Program-made: the position numbers and the translations under genes
The notes under the pieces: model-generated
Databases searched by the model: none
What the model saw: the letters and a program-made list of their open reading frames with translations, nothing else
What the model was told of the DNA's origin: nothing
Source of the DNA: Lachnospiraceae bacterium
GTDB taxonomy: Bacteria; Bacillota; Clostridia; Lachnospirales; Lachnospiraceae
Direction: 5' to 3'
DNA: 38,625 bases
Assembly: GCA_017456585.1 (NCBI GenBank)
Contig: JAFTJD010000058.1
Location: 1 to 38,625, forward strand
Shown here: positions 25,363 through 34,876 of the stretch, piece by piece
Position numbering within the stretch: position 1 is the first letter of the stretch
How the letters are laid out: every line of letters begins with the position of its first letter

Positions 25363-25794
25363 ATGTTGATGGGCGAGTACAATCACACAATTGATGCAAA
25401 AGGCAGACTGATAGTTCCTTCCAAGTTTAGAGAGATACTTGGAGATGAATTTGTTGTTACAAAGGGATTAGACGGCTGCTTATTCGTGTATCCTGATGAA
25501 GAGTGGAAGAAGTTTGAAGAGAAGCTTGCAGGATTACCACTTGCCAAAGCTGACGCACGAAAGTTCGCCAGATTCTTCCTGGCCGGAGCGACTACATGTG
25601 AGGTGGACAAGCAGGGCAGAATATTACTGCCGTCAATTTTGAGGGAGTTTGCTGCTTTGGAGAAGGATGTAGTACTAATTGGCGTTTCCAAACGAATTGA
25701 GATTTGGAGCAAAGAAAAATGGAACGAAGTTAACATTTATGACAATGTGGAAGAGCTCGCTGAGAACATGTCTGAATTGGGTTTGGGAATATAA
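25363..25794 (+). CDS. mraZ: Transcriptional regulator MraZ
   Basis: MraZ is a ring-forming AbrB/SpoVT-type DNA-binding protein that controls the division and cell-wall cluster. The 143-aa product matches Bacillus MraZ in length. It starts [24 protein letters not shown] and has the second repeat [22 protein letters not shown]; these two DXXXR-type motifs are the DNA-binding units. The ATG at 25363 is chosen because homology starts there and AGGCGG (25348-25353) precedes it. The longer frame from GTG 25297 would translate the operator. It is the first gene of the dcw cluster, 50 nt before rsmH. Confidence 0.96.
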   Translation: MLMGEYNHTIDAKGRLIVPSKFREILGDEFVVTKGLDGCLFVYPDEEWKKFEEKLAGLPLAKADARKFARFFLAGATTCEVDKQGRILLPSILREFAALEKDVVLIGVSKRIEIWSKEKWNEVNIYDNVEELAENMSELGLGI

Positions 25795-25810
25795 GAAGCT
25801 AAGACCAGGG

Positions 25811-25827
25811 CGAAGTTGTACACTTCG
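25811..25827 (+). other. Small hairpin before rsmH ribosome site
   Basis: CGAAGT (25811-25816) and ACTTCG (25822-25827) flank TGTAC, a 6-bp stem ending 4 nt before GGAAGG. There is no T-run, so it is not a terminator. It could modulate rsmH translation or mRNA processing; it could also be chance. Confidence 0.35.
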
Positions 25828-25844
25828 TACGGAAGGGATGGAGT

Positions 25845-26786
25845 ATGGCGTTTGAACATAAGTCGGTTTTACTTAATGAATGTATTGATGAACTTAAGAT
25901 AAAGAGTAATGGAATATATGTAGATGGAACACTTGGTGGTGCAGGACATTCATATCATATATGCAAGAAGCTTGATAAGAACGGAAGGCTTATAGGTATT
26001 GACCAGGATAAGGATGCTATTGCCGCAGCGAGTGAACGTCTTAGAGAATTTGAGGAGAATGTCACGATTGTGAGAAGTAATTATTGTGATATTCAAAGTG
26101 TGTTAAATGACATAAACATTTCCGGGGTCGACGGAATTTTGCTCGACCTCGGAGTTTCCTCCTATCAGTTGGATACAGCGGAAAGAGGGTTTACTTATAG
26201 GGAACCTGATGCACCGCTTGATATGCGTATGGATGACAGACAGACGCTGACTGCTAAAGATATTGTTAATACATATAGTGAAATGGAACTCTATAGGGTT
26301 ATTCGTGACTATGGAGAGGACAAGTTCGCCAAAAATATAGCTAAGCATATAGTGAAGGCAAGACAAACTCGCGTAATAGAGACGGCGGGAGAACTTATTG
26401 AACTCATTAAGAATGCTATTCCGGCTAAGATGAGAGCTACAGGAGGACATCCTGCCAAGAGGACTTTTCAAGCTATTAGAATAGAGTGTAACAGAGAATT
26501 GGAGGTTCTTAATAACTCAATAGATACTATGATTGACCTGCTTAATCCGGGTGGAAGGTTATGTATCATTACATTTCATTCGTTAGAGGACAGGATTGTT
26601 AAGAATCGCTTTAAACAGAATGAGAATCCATGTACATGCCCGTCTGACTTTCCGGTATGTGTATGCGGTAAGAAATCAAAGGGACAGGTTATAACAAGAA
26701 AACCGATTCTGCCTTCGGAGGAAGAATTGGAGTATAATTCGCGCTCTCAGAGTGCAAAGCTCAGAGTATTTGAAAAATGTTTTTAG
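25845..26786 (+). CDS. rsmH: 16S rRNA (cytosine1402-N4)-methyltransferase
   Basis: RsmH (MraW) methylates N4 of C1402 in 16S rRNA. The 313-aa length is usual. It opens with [15 protein letters not shown] and has the SAM loop [12 protein letters not shown] (about 24-35), [22 protein letters not shown], and the C-terminal [12 protein letters not shown] and [12 protein letters not shown] signatures. GGATGGAG (25836-25843) lies right before the ATG. A four-cysteine segment ([15 protein letters not shown]) near residue 265-280 is typical of the family. It is the second gene of the cluster. Confidence 0.97.
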   Translation: MAFEHKSVLLNECIDELKIKSNGIYVDGTLGGAGHSYHICKKLDKNGRLIGIDQDKDAIAAASERLREFEENVTIVRSNYCDIQSVLNDINISGVDGILLDLGVSSYQLDTAERGFTYREPDAPLDMRMDDRQTLTAKDIVNTYSEMELYRVIRDYGEDKFAKNIAKHIVKARQTRVIETAGELIELIKNAIPAKMRATGGHPAKRTFQAIRIECNRELEVLNNSIDTMIDLLNPGGRLCIITFHSLEDRIVKNRFKQNENPCTCPSDFPVCVCGKKSKGQVITRKPILPSEEELEYNSRSQSAKLRVFEKCF

Positions 26787-26811
26787 GTAATTTGGAAAGA
26801 GGTGTTTTGAC

Positions 26812-27300
26812 ATGACAACAGATAATAGGTATAATAGTCATGTGATGTATATTGACGGTAATACGGTACGAAAGGAAATGGTAGCATTACCTGTACAGAA
26901 GCCGTTTGTCGAGCACAAGAAGAAGATTAACAGAAGATTGTCGGCTGCAGAGAAACCGGCCAATCTTGGCGTGCTTTCGGTTCTTGGAATTGTTGTAGCA
27001 GCTATTATTACATTGCTTTTATGTATTGATTATGTTCAGTTGCAGACCGATACAAGAGTAAGACTTGAGAATATTAATAAGCTTGAGGAAGAACTGGCAT
27101 CACTGGTTTCGGCGAATAAGCTTTTGGAGAGTGAAGTAACAAGTTATATTGATTTGGATTATGTGTACAATGTAGCTACTGAGGAATTAGGGATGCGTTA
27201 TCCTACCAATGCGCAGATTATATATTATACGAGCACAGAATCGGAATATGTAAGACAGTTTGGTGAGATTTCAGAAGTTGGTTCTAATAATACAAAATAA
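26812..27300 (+). CDS. ftsL: FtsL-type cell division protein
   Basis: FtsL is a bitopic divisome protein that links with DivIB and DivIC and activates septal synthesis. Sequence identity is too low for a direct call; the assignment rests on layout and position. The 162-aa product has a cytosolic N-terminus (1-50), one transmembrane helix (52-73, NLGVLSVLGIVVAAIITLLLC), and a leucine-zipper-like coiled coil (about 80-115, RLENINKLEEELASLVSANKLLE). The end includes YNVATEELGMRYPTNAQIIYY, a pattern shared with FtsL/DivIC. It sits exactly between rsmH and the first PBP, where ftsL belongs. The ribosome site is GAAAGAGGTG. Confidence 0.85.
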   Translation: MTTDNRYNSHVMYIDGNTVRKEMVALPVQKPFVEHKKKINRRLSAAEKPANLGVLSVLGIVVAAIITLLLCIDYVQLQTDTRVRLENINKLEEELASLVSANKLLESEVTSYIDLDYVYNVATEELGMRYPTNAQIIYYTSTESEYVRQFGEISEVGSNNTK

Positions 27301-27318
27301 TCCGGTTGGAGGTAATCT

Positions 27319-29340
27319 ATGGATAATAACCGGGAGAATAATATTAACAAAATAACAAGAAAAGGCAGAAAAAGGCTGGTACTCGTGTTTTTATTCGTAG
27401 TACTGGCTTTGGTTGGTTTAAGCATACGTTTAGCTTATATTAGTGTGACGAATGGTGCCCAGTATAGTAATAAGGTTTTGGCACAACAACAGTATGAAAC
27501 GAAAACCATTCCTTATAGAAGAGGAGATATTGTAGACCGAAACGGAATTACTCTGGCTACAAGTACGAAGGTATACAATCTTATTCTGGACCCGAAGATA
27601 ATTCAATCAGATGGCGGGAGATACATGGAACCTACCATATTGGCATTGTGTAATTGTTTTGGATATAGTGAAGCAGAGATAAGGGAACTTATTACAGCTA
27701 ATGCGATGAGTCAGTATGTACGCATGAAGAAAGGAATGACCTACGAAGAGGTAGAGGCATTTATGATGCTTCAGGAGGGAAAAGTAGATATACTCCCGGT
27801 GTGGTTTACTGATGCTGATGGGGTACATTATTCACATAAGAATATTCAAGGTGTATGGTTTGAAGAAGAGTATGTAAGAAACTACCCTTATACTACATTG
27901 GCATGCGACGTGATTGGTTTTATCAATTCGGGTAATGTCGGTGCATGGGGGCTGGAAGCTGAATACAACGAATATCTTAATGGTATTAACGGAAGAAAAT
28001 ATGGTTATCTTAATTCTGACAGCGATATTGAAAGTGTGGTTCAGCCACCGGTTGACGGTAATACGATTGTAAGTACTATTGATCTTAATATTCAAAAGAT
28101 TGTACAGAATAAGATAGAAGAATTTCAGAATACGGTCGGAAGTCAGAATACAGCTGTTATAATTATGAATCCGAATAATGGCGAGATATATTCCATGGCA
28201 AGTTATCCGTTCTATGACCTTAATTCACCAAGAGACCTTACAGGGATAATTGATGAGGAAATATTGGAACGCATGACAGAAGAAGAACTGCTTAAAGAGT
28301 ATTATAGCTTATGGCGTAATTATTGTATAAGTGATACTTATGAGCCGGGTTCTACTGCTAAGATTTTTACAATGGCTGCGGCACTTGAAGAGGATACTGT
28401 TAAGGTGGATGATACATTCATGTGCAAAGGCGTTTTGAGTGTGGGAGGATGGGATATCCATTGTCATAACAGATATGGACATAATAAGATTACGCTTAAG
28501 GAGAGTATAACATATTCATGTAATGTTGCCATGATGGAGATTGCTGCGAAGATGGGAACAGAGCTTTTTGCAGAGTATCAGACACTTTTAGGCATAGGAG
28601 AGCTTACAGGTATAGATTTGCCCGGTGAAGAGTCTGCTGATAGCTTGCGTTTTACGGCTGAGAATATGAAGGCGGCGGACCTTGCAACCAATTCTTTCGG
28701 ACAGAATTTTAATGTTACCATGATACAGATGGTTGCGGCTTATGCTGCGATGGTTAATGGTGGTTATTACTATGAGCCTCATGTAATGAAGGAAATTACA
28801 GATGCTTCAGGAAGTACTGTTGTAAATAACGATAAGCTTTTGGTAAGACAGGTCATAAGTACTGCAACATCGGATCTTCTTAAAGAATATCTGGAAGGGG
28901 TTGTAACTGCCGGTACTGCCAAAAATGTTGCCATAGAAGGATATTCAATCGGCGGAAAGACAGGAACTGCCGAGAAGAGCAACAAGGATAAGGAAAGCTA
29001 TCTTGTTTCATTTATGGGGGTTTCGCCGGCTAATAATCCGGAAGTACTCATATATGTTGTTGTAGATGAACCTAATGTAGAGAAGCAGTCTAACAGTACA
29101 TATGCTTCCAATCTTGCTAAAACGATATTGGAAGAGGTTCTTCCATATCTTAATGTTTATTCTACTAAGGTGCCGGAGGATGATGTCCCGCCGGTAGTCG
29201 AAGAGGAAGTAGAGCCTGCTGAACCGGTTGTTCCGGAGGAAGAGGTTGAACCTGAAACTGCTAATCCGAGTTACTATGAAGAACTGGAAGGAAGCATTAT
29301 GGAAGAAAAAACAAGCATATCTGATGAAACTGTAGAATAG
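27319..29340 (+). CDS. Class B penicillin-binding protein (FtsI/PBP2B type)
   Basis: This is a septal transpeptidase that crosslinks peptidoglycan outside the membrane. The 673-aa product has a short cytosolic start, a transmembrane helix (about 15-38), a PBP dimer domain (about 60-230; RGDIVDRNGITLATS) and the transpeptidase domain. Active-site motifs: S345-T-A-K348 (EPGSTAKIF), S400-C-N402, and K547-T-G (GGKTGTAEKS). The C-terminal tail of about 60 residues is Pro/Glu/Val-rich (VPPVVEEEVEPAEPVVPEEE in part) and likely disordered. It has no PASTA domain, unlike its neighbour. GGTTGGAGG lies upstream of the ATG. Together with the next gene it gives a pbpB-spoVD-like tandem. Confidence 0.93.
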   Translation: MDNNRENNINKITRKGRKRLVLVFLFVVLALVGLSIRLAYISVTNGAQYSNKVLAQQQYETKTIPYRRGDIVDRNGITLATSTKVYNLILDPKIIQSDGGRYMEPTILALCNCFGYSEAEIRELITANAMSQYVRMKKGMTYEEVEAFMMLQEGKVDILPVWFTDADGVHYSHKNIQGVWFEEEYVRNYPYTTLACDVIGFINSGNVGAWGLEAEYNEYLNGINGRKYGYLNSDSDIESVVQPPVDGNTIVSTIDLNIQKIVQNKIEEFQNTVGSQNTAVIIMNPNNGEIYSMASYPFYDLNSPRDLTGIIDEEILERMTEEELLKEYYSLWRNYCISDTYEPGSTAKIFTMAAALEEDTVKVDDTFMCKGVLSVGGWDIHCHNRYGHNKITLKESITYSCNVAMMEIAAKMGTELFAEYQTLLGIGELTGIDLPGEESADSLRFTAENMKAADLATNSFGQNFNVTMIQMVAAYAAMVNGGYYYEPHVMKEITDASGSTVVNNDKLLVRQVISTATSDLLKEYLEGVVTAGTAKNVAIEGYSIGGKTGTAEKSNKDKESYLVSFMGVSPANNPEVLIYVVVDEPNVEKQSNSTYASNLAKTILEEVLPYLNVYSTKVPEDDVPPVVEEEVEPAEPVVPEEEVEPETANPSYYEELEGSIMEEKTSISDETVE

Positions 29341-29343
29341 TAT

Positions 29344-29360
29344 GTTGTAAGAAATACAAC
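29344..29360 (+). other. Hairpin upstream of the second PBP gene
   Basis: GTTGTA (29344-29349) and TACAAC (29355-29360) flank AGAAA. The perfect 6-bp stem lies 11 nt before the ATG at 29372, between two PBP genes. The following gene has only GGAC as possible ribosome site, so the structure may affect its translation. Function is not shown. Confidence 0.35.
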
Positions 29361-29371
29361 GGACTGCTAAT

Positions 29372-31303
29372 ATGGACCTTCAGATTACTAGAAATCGTAA
29401 AAAGATAGTCATTTTCTTTGCTTTTGCCCTCGTTGCGTGTATAGGGTTATGTATACGTGTTGGTTACCTGATGATATTCAGGGCAGAATATTATTCAGAA
29501 CTTGCCAGACAGCAACAAGAACGAGAACGTTCAATAAAAGCTGCAAGAGGAATGATTGTTGATGTGAACGGAAATGTGCTTGCAACCAATAAAACAGTAT
29601 GTACTATTTCTGTTATACACAATCAGATAGAGGATGAAGAAGCGGTAATAGAAATGCTTGTTAGTGAGCTTGAATTAGACGAAGAGACTGTAAGAAAAAA
29701 GGTGACTAAAGTCACTGCGATGGAGAAAATCAAGTCTAACGTGGATAAAGAAACGGGAGACAGGATAAGAGAGTATGACCTTCAGGGAGTAAAGGTGGAT
29801 GAAGATTATAAAAGATATTATCCGTACAATGAACTTGCTTCTAAGGTTATAGGTTTTACCGGAAGTGATAATCAGGGCATAATTGGTCTTGAAGTAAAAT
29901 ATGATTCTTTTTTAAAAGGAATTGATGGCAAAATACTTACACTTACGGATGCCAGAGGAATTGAACTTGAAGAAGCTTCGGAAACCAGAATAGATTCAGT
30001 GCCGGGTAATAATTTGCGTATAAGTCTTGATCTTAATATACAGATGTATGCCCAACAGCTGGCAGAAAAGGTAATGCAACAAAAGCAGGCCAATCGTGTT
30101 TCTATAGTTGTCATGAATCCGCAGAATGGGGAACTTATGGCTATGGTCAATGTTCCGGAGTTTGATCTTAATAATCCGTATACACTTAACTATGTGGTTG
30201 AAGGAAGCCTTGATACAGAGGCTAAGCAGGAACTTTTAAATAGGATGTGGAGAAATGAATCAATAAATGATACATATGAGCCGGGGTCTACATTTAAGGT
30301 AATAACAATGGCGGCAGGACTTGAGGAAGGAGTCGTATCACTTACGGATTCTTTTTCATGTCCGGGATACAGAACCGTAGAAGACAGAATAATCAGATGT
30401 CACAAAATTGCAGGTCACGGAGGAGAGACATTCCTTGAGGGTGCAAAAGTTTCGTGTAATCCTGTGTTTATAGATGTAGGTCAGCGACTTGGCATTGATA
30501 GATATTACTCATATTTTGAACAATTTGGTCTTCTAAGTAAGACCGGTATAGATTTGCCCGGAGAAGCGGGAACGATAATGCACAAAAAAGAAAATATGGG
30601 ACTGGTGGAACTTGCGACGGTATCTTTTGGTCAGTCTTTTCAAATTACACCTATACAGTTGCTTACAACTATCAGTTCGCTTATTAACGGAGGAACAAGA
30701 ATAACCCCACATTTCGCGGTGGATGTAACGGATGCAAACGGAGAACTGATTAAGACGTTTGAATATGAAGCGTCTAAAGAAGAGGTTGTGTCAGAAGAAA
30801 CTTCGGAGACAGTGAGGTATATATTGGAGCAGGTAGTAGAAAGTGGTAGTGGTAAAAATGCATATATAGCAGGTTATCATATAGGAGGCAAGACAGCTAC
30901 ATCGGAGAAGCTCCCTAGAAGTCTTAATAAATATATATCTTCTTTTGTCGGATTCGCACCGGCTGATAATCCTCAGGTGATAGCGATTGTTATAATCGAT
31001 GAACCTGAAGGCGTATATTATGGCGGAACAATAGCAGCTCCGGTTATAAAGGAGTTGTATGATAATATATTACCGTATCTTGGGATAGAACCTGATTATA
31101 CGGAGACAGAACAGAAGAACCTGATTCCGACGGTATCTATGCCGGATTGTTCGGGACTTAGTAAGACGGAAGTGAATAAGCTTTTTAATGAATATGCTTT
31201 TGAAGTTAAATATATTGGAGAGGGAGAGATAGTTACGGATCAGTTTCCTCTTGCAGGGGAAGAAGTTACGGAGGATTCGGTTGTAATATTGTATCTTGAG
31301 TGA
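29372..31303 (+). CDS. spoVD: Class B PBP with one PASTA domain (SpoVD-like)
   Basis: In spore formers SpoVD makes the spore cortex with SpoVE. The 643-aa product has a transmembrane helix (about 9-32), a PBP dimer domain (RGMIVDVNGNVLATN) and the transpeptidase motifs S306-T-F-K309 and S361-C-N363. The third motif is K507-T-A (GGKTATSEKLPR) instead of KTG. It ends in a single PASTA domain (about 590-643, VSMPDCSGLSKTEVNKLF), the feature separating SpoVD from PBP2B in Bacillus. The ATG at 29372 has a weak ribosome site (GGAC at 29361-29364) behind a small hairpin. Position after a PASTA-less PBP and before mraY supports the name; a vegetative role remains possible. Confidence 0.85.
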   Translation: MDLQITRNRKKIVIFFAFALVACIGLCIRVGYLMIFRAEYYSELARQQQERERSIKAARGMIVDVNGNVLATNKTVCTISVIHNQIEDEEAVIEMLVSELELDEETVRKKVTKVTAMEKIKSNVDKETGDRIREYDLQGVKVDEDYKRYYPYNELASKVIGFTGSDNQGIIGLEVKYDSFLKGIDGKILTLTDARGIELEEASETRIDSVPGNNLRISLDLNIQMYAQQLAEKVMQQKQANRVSIVVMNPQNGELMAMVNVPEFDLNNPYTLNYVVEGSLDTEAKQELLNRMWRNESINDTYEPGSTFKVITMAAGLEEGVVSLTDSFSCPGYRTVEDRIIRCHKIAGHGGETFLEGAKVSCNPVFIDVGQRLGIDRYYSYFEQFGLLSKTGIDLPGEAGTIMHKKENMGLVELATVSFGQSFQITPIQLLTTISSLINGGTRITPHFAVDVTDANGELIKTFEYEASKEEVVSEETSETVRYILEQVVESGSGKNAYIAGYHIGGKTATSEKLPRSLNKYISSFVGFAPADNPQVIAIVIIDEPEGVYYGGTIAAPVIKELYDNILPYLGIEPDYTETEQKNLIPTVSMPDCSGLSKTEVNKLFNEYAFEVKYIGEGEIVTDQFPLAGEEVTEDSVVILYLE

Positions 31304-31320
31304 AAAAGATATAAAAGATA

Positions 31321-31349
31321 TTGATTATTATAATGAAAAGAATTATACT
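31321..31349 (+). promoter_or_regulatory. Internal promoter before mraY
   Basis: TTGATT at 31321-31326, a 17-bp spacer, TATACT at 31344-31349, in the 78-bp gap between spoVD and mraY. The start point near 31356 leaves a leader of about 26 nt. It would uncouple precursor synthesis genes from mraZ control. Confidence 0.65.
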
Positions 31350-31381
31350 AAAATGCGAATGAATTTTGATGAGGTGAAAAA

Positions 31382-32338
31382 ATGAAAGTGGAAGTTATCT
31401 TACCAATAATAATATCCTTTGCTATCAGTGCAGTGCTTTGTCCGATAGTGATTCCTTTTCTAAAAAGGCTCAAATTCGGTCAGCCGATAAGACAGGAAGG
31501 GCCTAAGGAGCACTTGAAAAAATCGGGAACTCCTGTTATGGGAGGCATAGTATTTCTTATTGGAATAATTATAACAAGTTTAATCTATTTGAACGGACAT
31601 AAAAACATAGCTCCGATTCTTTTTGTTACATTAGGATTTGGACTTATTGGTTTCTTAGATGATTTTATCAAAGTAGTAATGAAGAATCCGAAGGGACTTT
31701 TGCCATGGCAGAAGATGCTTGGTCAGTTGCTTGTAACCGGAATATTTGCGTTATATTTACTTAAATTCTCGGATGTTAGTACTGAGGCAATAATTCCTTT
31801 TACAGGTGGTAAGACAATTGATATGGGAATATTTTTCCTGCCTGTATTTTTCTTTATTGTGTTAGGAACAGTTAATGGTGCAAACTTTACGGATGGTCTT
31901 GACGGACTTTGCACCAGTGTGACATTACTTATAGCTGTATTTTTTACAATGATAGCTATTGCAACCAATGCGGGAATACAGCCGGTGACAGGAGCTGTTG
32001 TGGGCGGCCTTATGGGATTTTTGCTTTTTAATGTACATCCTGCGAAGGTATTCATGGGTGATACGGGCTCGCTTGCACTGGGAGGCTTCGTTGTGGCTAC
32101 GGCGTATATGTTACAGCTTCCGTTGTTCCTTCCGATGATAGCACTTATTTATATGGTAGAAATACTTTCAGTTATTATACAGGTTACTTATTTTAAAAAG
32201 ACAGGCGGTAAGAGAATATTTAAGATGTCACCTATACATCATCATTTCGAATTATGCGGTTGGTCAGAGACGAGAGTAGTTGCAGTGTTTTCAATAGTGA
32301 CTACAATTATGTGCCTTTGCGCATATCTTGCATTATAA
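31382..32338 (+). CDS. mraY: Phospho-N-acetylmuramoyl-pentapeptide transferase
   Basis: MraY moves phospho-MurNAc-pentapeptide from UDP to undecaprenyl phosphate, making lipid I. The 318-aa protein has about ten membrane helices. Family motifs: RQEGPKEHLKKSGTPVMGG, FLDDFIK (catalytic Asp region), NFTDGLDGL, MGDTGSLALGGF and the cytosolic histidine motif SPIHHHFEL. GAGGTG before the ATG at 31382 is the ribosome site. In Bacillus murE sits just upstream; here it is absent and replaced by a short gap with a promoter. Confidence 0.98.
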   Translation: MKVEVILPIIISFAISAVLCPIVIPFLKRLKFGQPIRQEGPKEHLKKSGTPVMGGIVFLIGIIITSLIYLNGHKNIAPILFVTLGFGLIGFLDDFIKVVMKNPKGLLPWQKMLGQLLVTGIFALYLLKFSDVSTEAIIPFTGGKTIDMGIFFLPVFFFIVLGTVNGANFTDGLDGLCTSVTLLIAVFFTMIAIATNAGIQPVTGAVVGGLMGFLLFNVHPAKVFMGDTGSLALGGFVVATAYMLQLPLFLPMIALIYMVEILSVIIQVTYFKKTGGKRIFKMSPIHHHFELCGWSETRVVAVFSIVTTIMCLCAYLAL

Positions 32339-32353
32339 TCAGGAGGAAGTTCA

Positions 32354-33688
32354 ATGGAACTTAGAGGTAAAAAGGTTCTTGTGGCAGGTGCCGGAAAGAG
32401 TGGTATATCTGCTATTATGTTATTAGAAAAAGTAGAGGCGGTTCCTGTTTTGTATGACCTTAACGAGAATCCTTCACTACCGGAAGGCTTGAAGGTTGAT
32501 ATGAGACTCGGGGCATTTAAGGAGGAGTATCTTACAGATATAGACTTATTGGTAATAAGCCCGGGAATCCCGATTGATTCAGAAATTGTACTCGCTGCTG
32601 TTGATAGAAATATCCCTGTTTGGGGAGAGATTGAATTAGCATATAATTATGAAAAAGGAAGTGTGGTTGCTATTACCGGAACCAATGGTAAAACAACAAC
32701 AACAGCACTTACCGGTAAAATAATGGAAGCGGCTTTTTCAAGTGTATTTGTGGTGGGCAATATTGGCATACCTTATGCTGATAAGGTGTGCGATACAGAT
32801 AAAGAATCAGTTACTGTTGCGGAGATAAGCAGTTTCCAGCTTGAAACAGTACATAGTTTCGCACCTAAGGTAACAGCGATTCTTAATATTACACCGGATC
32901 ATCTTAACAGACATAAAACTATGGAGAATTATATCGCTGTTAAAGAGAGTATTACGCTTAATCAGTCACAAGATGATGTGTGTATTCTTAATTATGAGGA
33001 TGAAGCATTAAGAGCGTTCGCTTCGACACTTAAGTGTAAGGTTATTTTCTTTAGTAGTAGGACTTCTTTGGATGAGGGACTCGTGTCAGAGGATGGTTAT
33101 ATAGTTTATAAACATGGTGCTCTTAAAGAAACGGTTTGCAGAATAGACGATATGAAGATAATCGGCGAGCATAATGTTGAGAATGCTATGGCAGCAGCTG
33201 CTGCGGGAATTGCAATGGGGATAGATATTAAGACTATTGGAAAGGTTATTTGCGATTTCGAGGCCATCGAGCATAGAATTGAATTTGTTAAAGAGGTTAA
33301 AGGAGTTCTTTATTATAACGATTCTAAAGGAACCAATCCGGATTCTTCGATTAAAGCAGTTAATTCTATGACAAGACCTACATTCCTTATTGCAGGAGGC
33401 TCGGAGAAGAATTCTGATTATACAGAATTTGCAAGAACCTTTAAAGCACATCTTAAGAAATTGGTGCTTATCGGCGTTACAAAGGAGAAGATTGCCGCTT
33501 CTGCCAGGGCAGAAGGCTTTACTGATATTGTGTTTCAGGATACGATGGAAGATGCTATAAGATATTGCTATGATAATGCGGTAAATGGTGATGCAGTTTT
33601 GCTTTCACCTGCATGTGCAAGCTTTGATATGTTTAAGAATTATGAGGAACGCGGACGCATATTTAAAGAATATGTGAGAAGTCTTTAG
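32354..33688 (+). CDS. murD: UDP-N-acetylmuramoylalanine-D-glutamate ligase
   Basis: MurD adds D-glutamate to UDP-MurNAc-L-alanine in the cytoplasm using ATP. The 444-aa length is usual. The N-terminal UDP-binding fold begins KKVLVAGAGKSGISA. The ATP loop is ITGTNGKTTTTALTG (about 109-123), followed by VAEISSFQLE, ILNITPDHLNRH and, in the C-terminal domain, YNDSKGTNPDSSIKAV and LLSPACASFDMFKNYEERG. CAGGAGGAA precedes the ATG. It is co-transcribed with mraY (15-nt gap) and followed after 21 nt by the SEDS gene. Confidence 0.98.
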   Translation: MELRGKKVLVAGAGKSGISAIMLLEKVEAVPVLYDLNENPSLPEGLKVDMRLGAFKEEYLTDIDLLVISPGIPIDSEIVLAAVDRNIPVWGEIELAYNYEKGSVVAITGTNGKTTTTALTGKIMEAAFSSVFVVGNIGIPYADKVCDTDKESVTVAEISSFQLETVHSFAPKVTAILNITPDHLNRHKTMENYIAVKESITLNQSQDDVCILNYEDEALRAFASTLKCKVIFFSSRTSLDEGLVSEDGYIVYKHGALKETVCRIDDMKIIGEHNVENAMAAAAAGIAMGIDIKTIGKVICDFEAIEHRIEFVKEVKGVLYYNDSKGTNPDSSIKAVNSMTRPTFLIAGGSEKNSDYTEFARTFKAHLKKLVLIGVTKEKIAASARAEGFTDIVFQDTMEDAIRYCYDNAVNGDAVLLSPACASFDMFKNYEERGRIFKEYVRSL

Positions 33689-33709
33689 ATTTGAAATGGA
33701 GTCGGTTTA

Positions 33710-34876
33710 ATGGTTGATGTTGCGAAGAAACATGGGACACGAAAGAGAATCGACAGCAAGGGATATTTTGATTTTAGCCTGCTGATAATAATAATATTTT
33801 TGGTTTGCTTCGGAATGATCATGCTTTATAGCACAGTTTCATATACAGCGCAGATTCAGAATATTACAACTACAAGTTATCTTAGAAACCAGATATGGGC
33901 TACGGTGCTTGGATTTTTTTGCATGTTCCTTTTTGCAAAGATGGATTACCATTTCCTGAAAAAGGTTGCTGTACTCGCATATATAGGCTCACTTGCACTG
34001 ATTGTATTGGTGCTTACTCCACTCGGAATTACCAGAAATGGTGCTACCAGATGGATAGGAGTAGGTAGTTTCCTAACTTTTCAGCCGGCCGAGGTTGTTA
34101 AAGTCGGTGTTATTATTTTCGCGGCACATGTGATGGACATTTTCTCGAGAAAGAAGAAAGCGGAGATTCTTTCGCTTATTGCATTGGCTTTTGCGATTAT
34201 TCCGGCGATTATGTTGTGGAAGATAACAGATAATCTTAGTTCAGCCATTATCGTTGCAGGAATAGCTGTTATTATTATTTTTGTTTCAACTAAAGCATAT
34301 AAGGTGTTTATTGCTGCGGGAATAGCAGTGGCGGCGGTAGTTGCATTTGTTATTATTAAACTTGACTGGCTTCTTAGCGTAGTTGCAAGTTTTAGATTTG
34401 AGAGAATTCAGGCATGGCTAAGTCCGGAAGAGTTCGCACAGGGAACGGGTTATCAGACCTTGCAGAGTCTTTATGCTATAGGCTCAGGAAGCTTCTTTGG
34501 CAAAGGTCTCGGAAACAGTGTTCAGAAGCTTAATTTCCTGCCTGAACCGCAGAACGACATGATTTTTGCCATTATATGTGAGGAACTTGGTCTTTTTGGT
34601 GCGATATGCGTTATCCTTATGTTTCTTTTTATGATATGGAGATTCATGGTTATAGCTAACAATGCTCCGGATATGTTTGGTGCATTACTGGTTACCGGAA
34701 TAATGGCACATATTGCTATACAGGTTATACTTAATATTGCGGTTGTTACCAATACCATTCCTAATACAGGTATAACTTTGCCGTTTATAAGTTATGGAGG
34801 AACCTCGGTAGTGTTCCTGTTGGCAGAAATGGGAATTGCTTTGGGAGTATCTCGTCAGATTAAAGTTTACAGATAA
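33710..34876 (+). CDS. ftsW: SEDS glycosyltransferase (FtsW/SpoVE)
   Basis: SEDS proteins polymerise lipid II into glycan strands with a class B PBP partner. The 388-aa membrane protein has about ten hydrophobic helices. Motifs: MIMLYSTVSY after helix 1, NGATRWIGVGSFLTFQPAEVVKVGVIIF (core family signature), GTGYQTLQSLYAIGSGSFFGKGLGNSVQKLNFLPEPQNDMIFAIICEE spread over 245-292, and PFISYGGTSVVF. Position after murD corresponds to spoVE in Bacillus, so this may serve cortex synthesis with the SpoVD-like PBP, vegetative septation with the first PBP, or both; sequence does not decide. GGAG precedes the ATG. Confidence 0.93.
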   Translation: MVDVAKKHGTRKRIDSKGYFDFSLLIIIIFLVCFGMIMLYSTVSYTAQIQNITTTSYLRNQIWATVLGFFCMFLFAKMDYHFLKKVAVLAYIGSLALIVLVLTPLGITRNGATRWIGVGSFLTFQPAEVVKVGVIIFAAHVMDIFSRKKKAEILSLIALAFAIIPAIMLWKITDNLSSAIIVAGIAVIIIFVSTKAYKVFIAAGIAVAAVVAFVIIKLDWLLSVVASFRFERIQAWLSPEEFAQGTGYQTLQSLYAIGSGSFFGKGLGNSVQKLNFLPEPQNDMIFAIICEELGLFGAICVILMFLFMIWRFMVIANNAPDMFGALLVTGIMAHIAIQVILNIAVVTNTIPNTGITLPFISYGGTSVVFLLAEMGIALGVSRQIKVYR

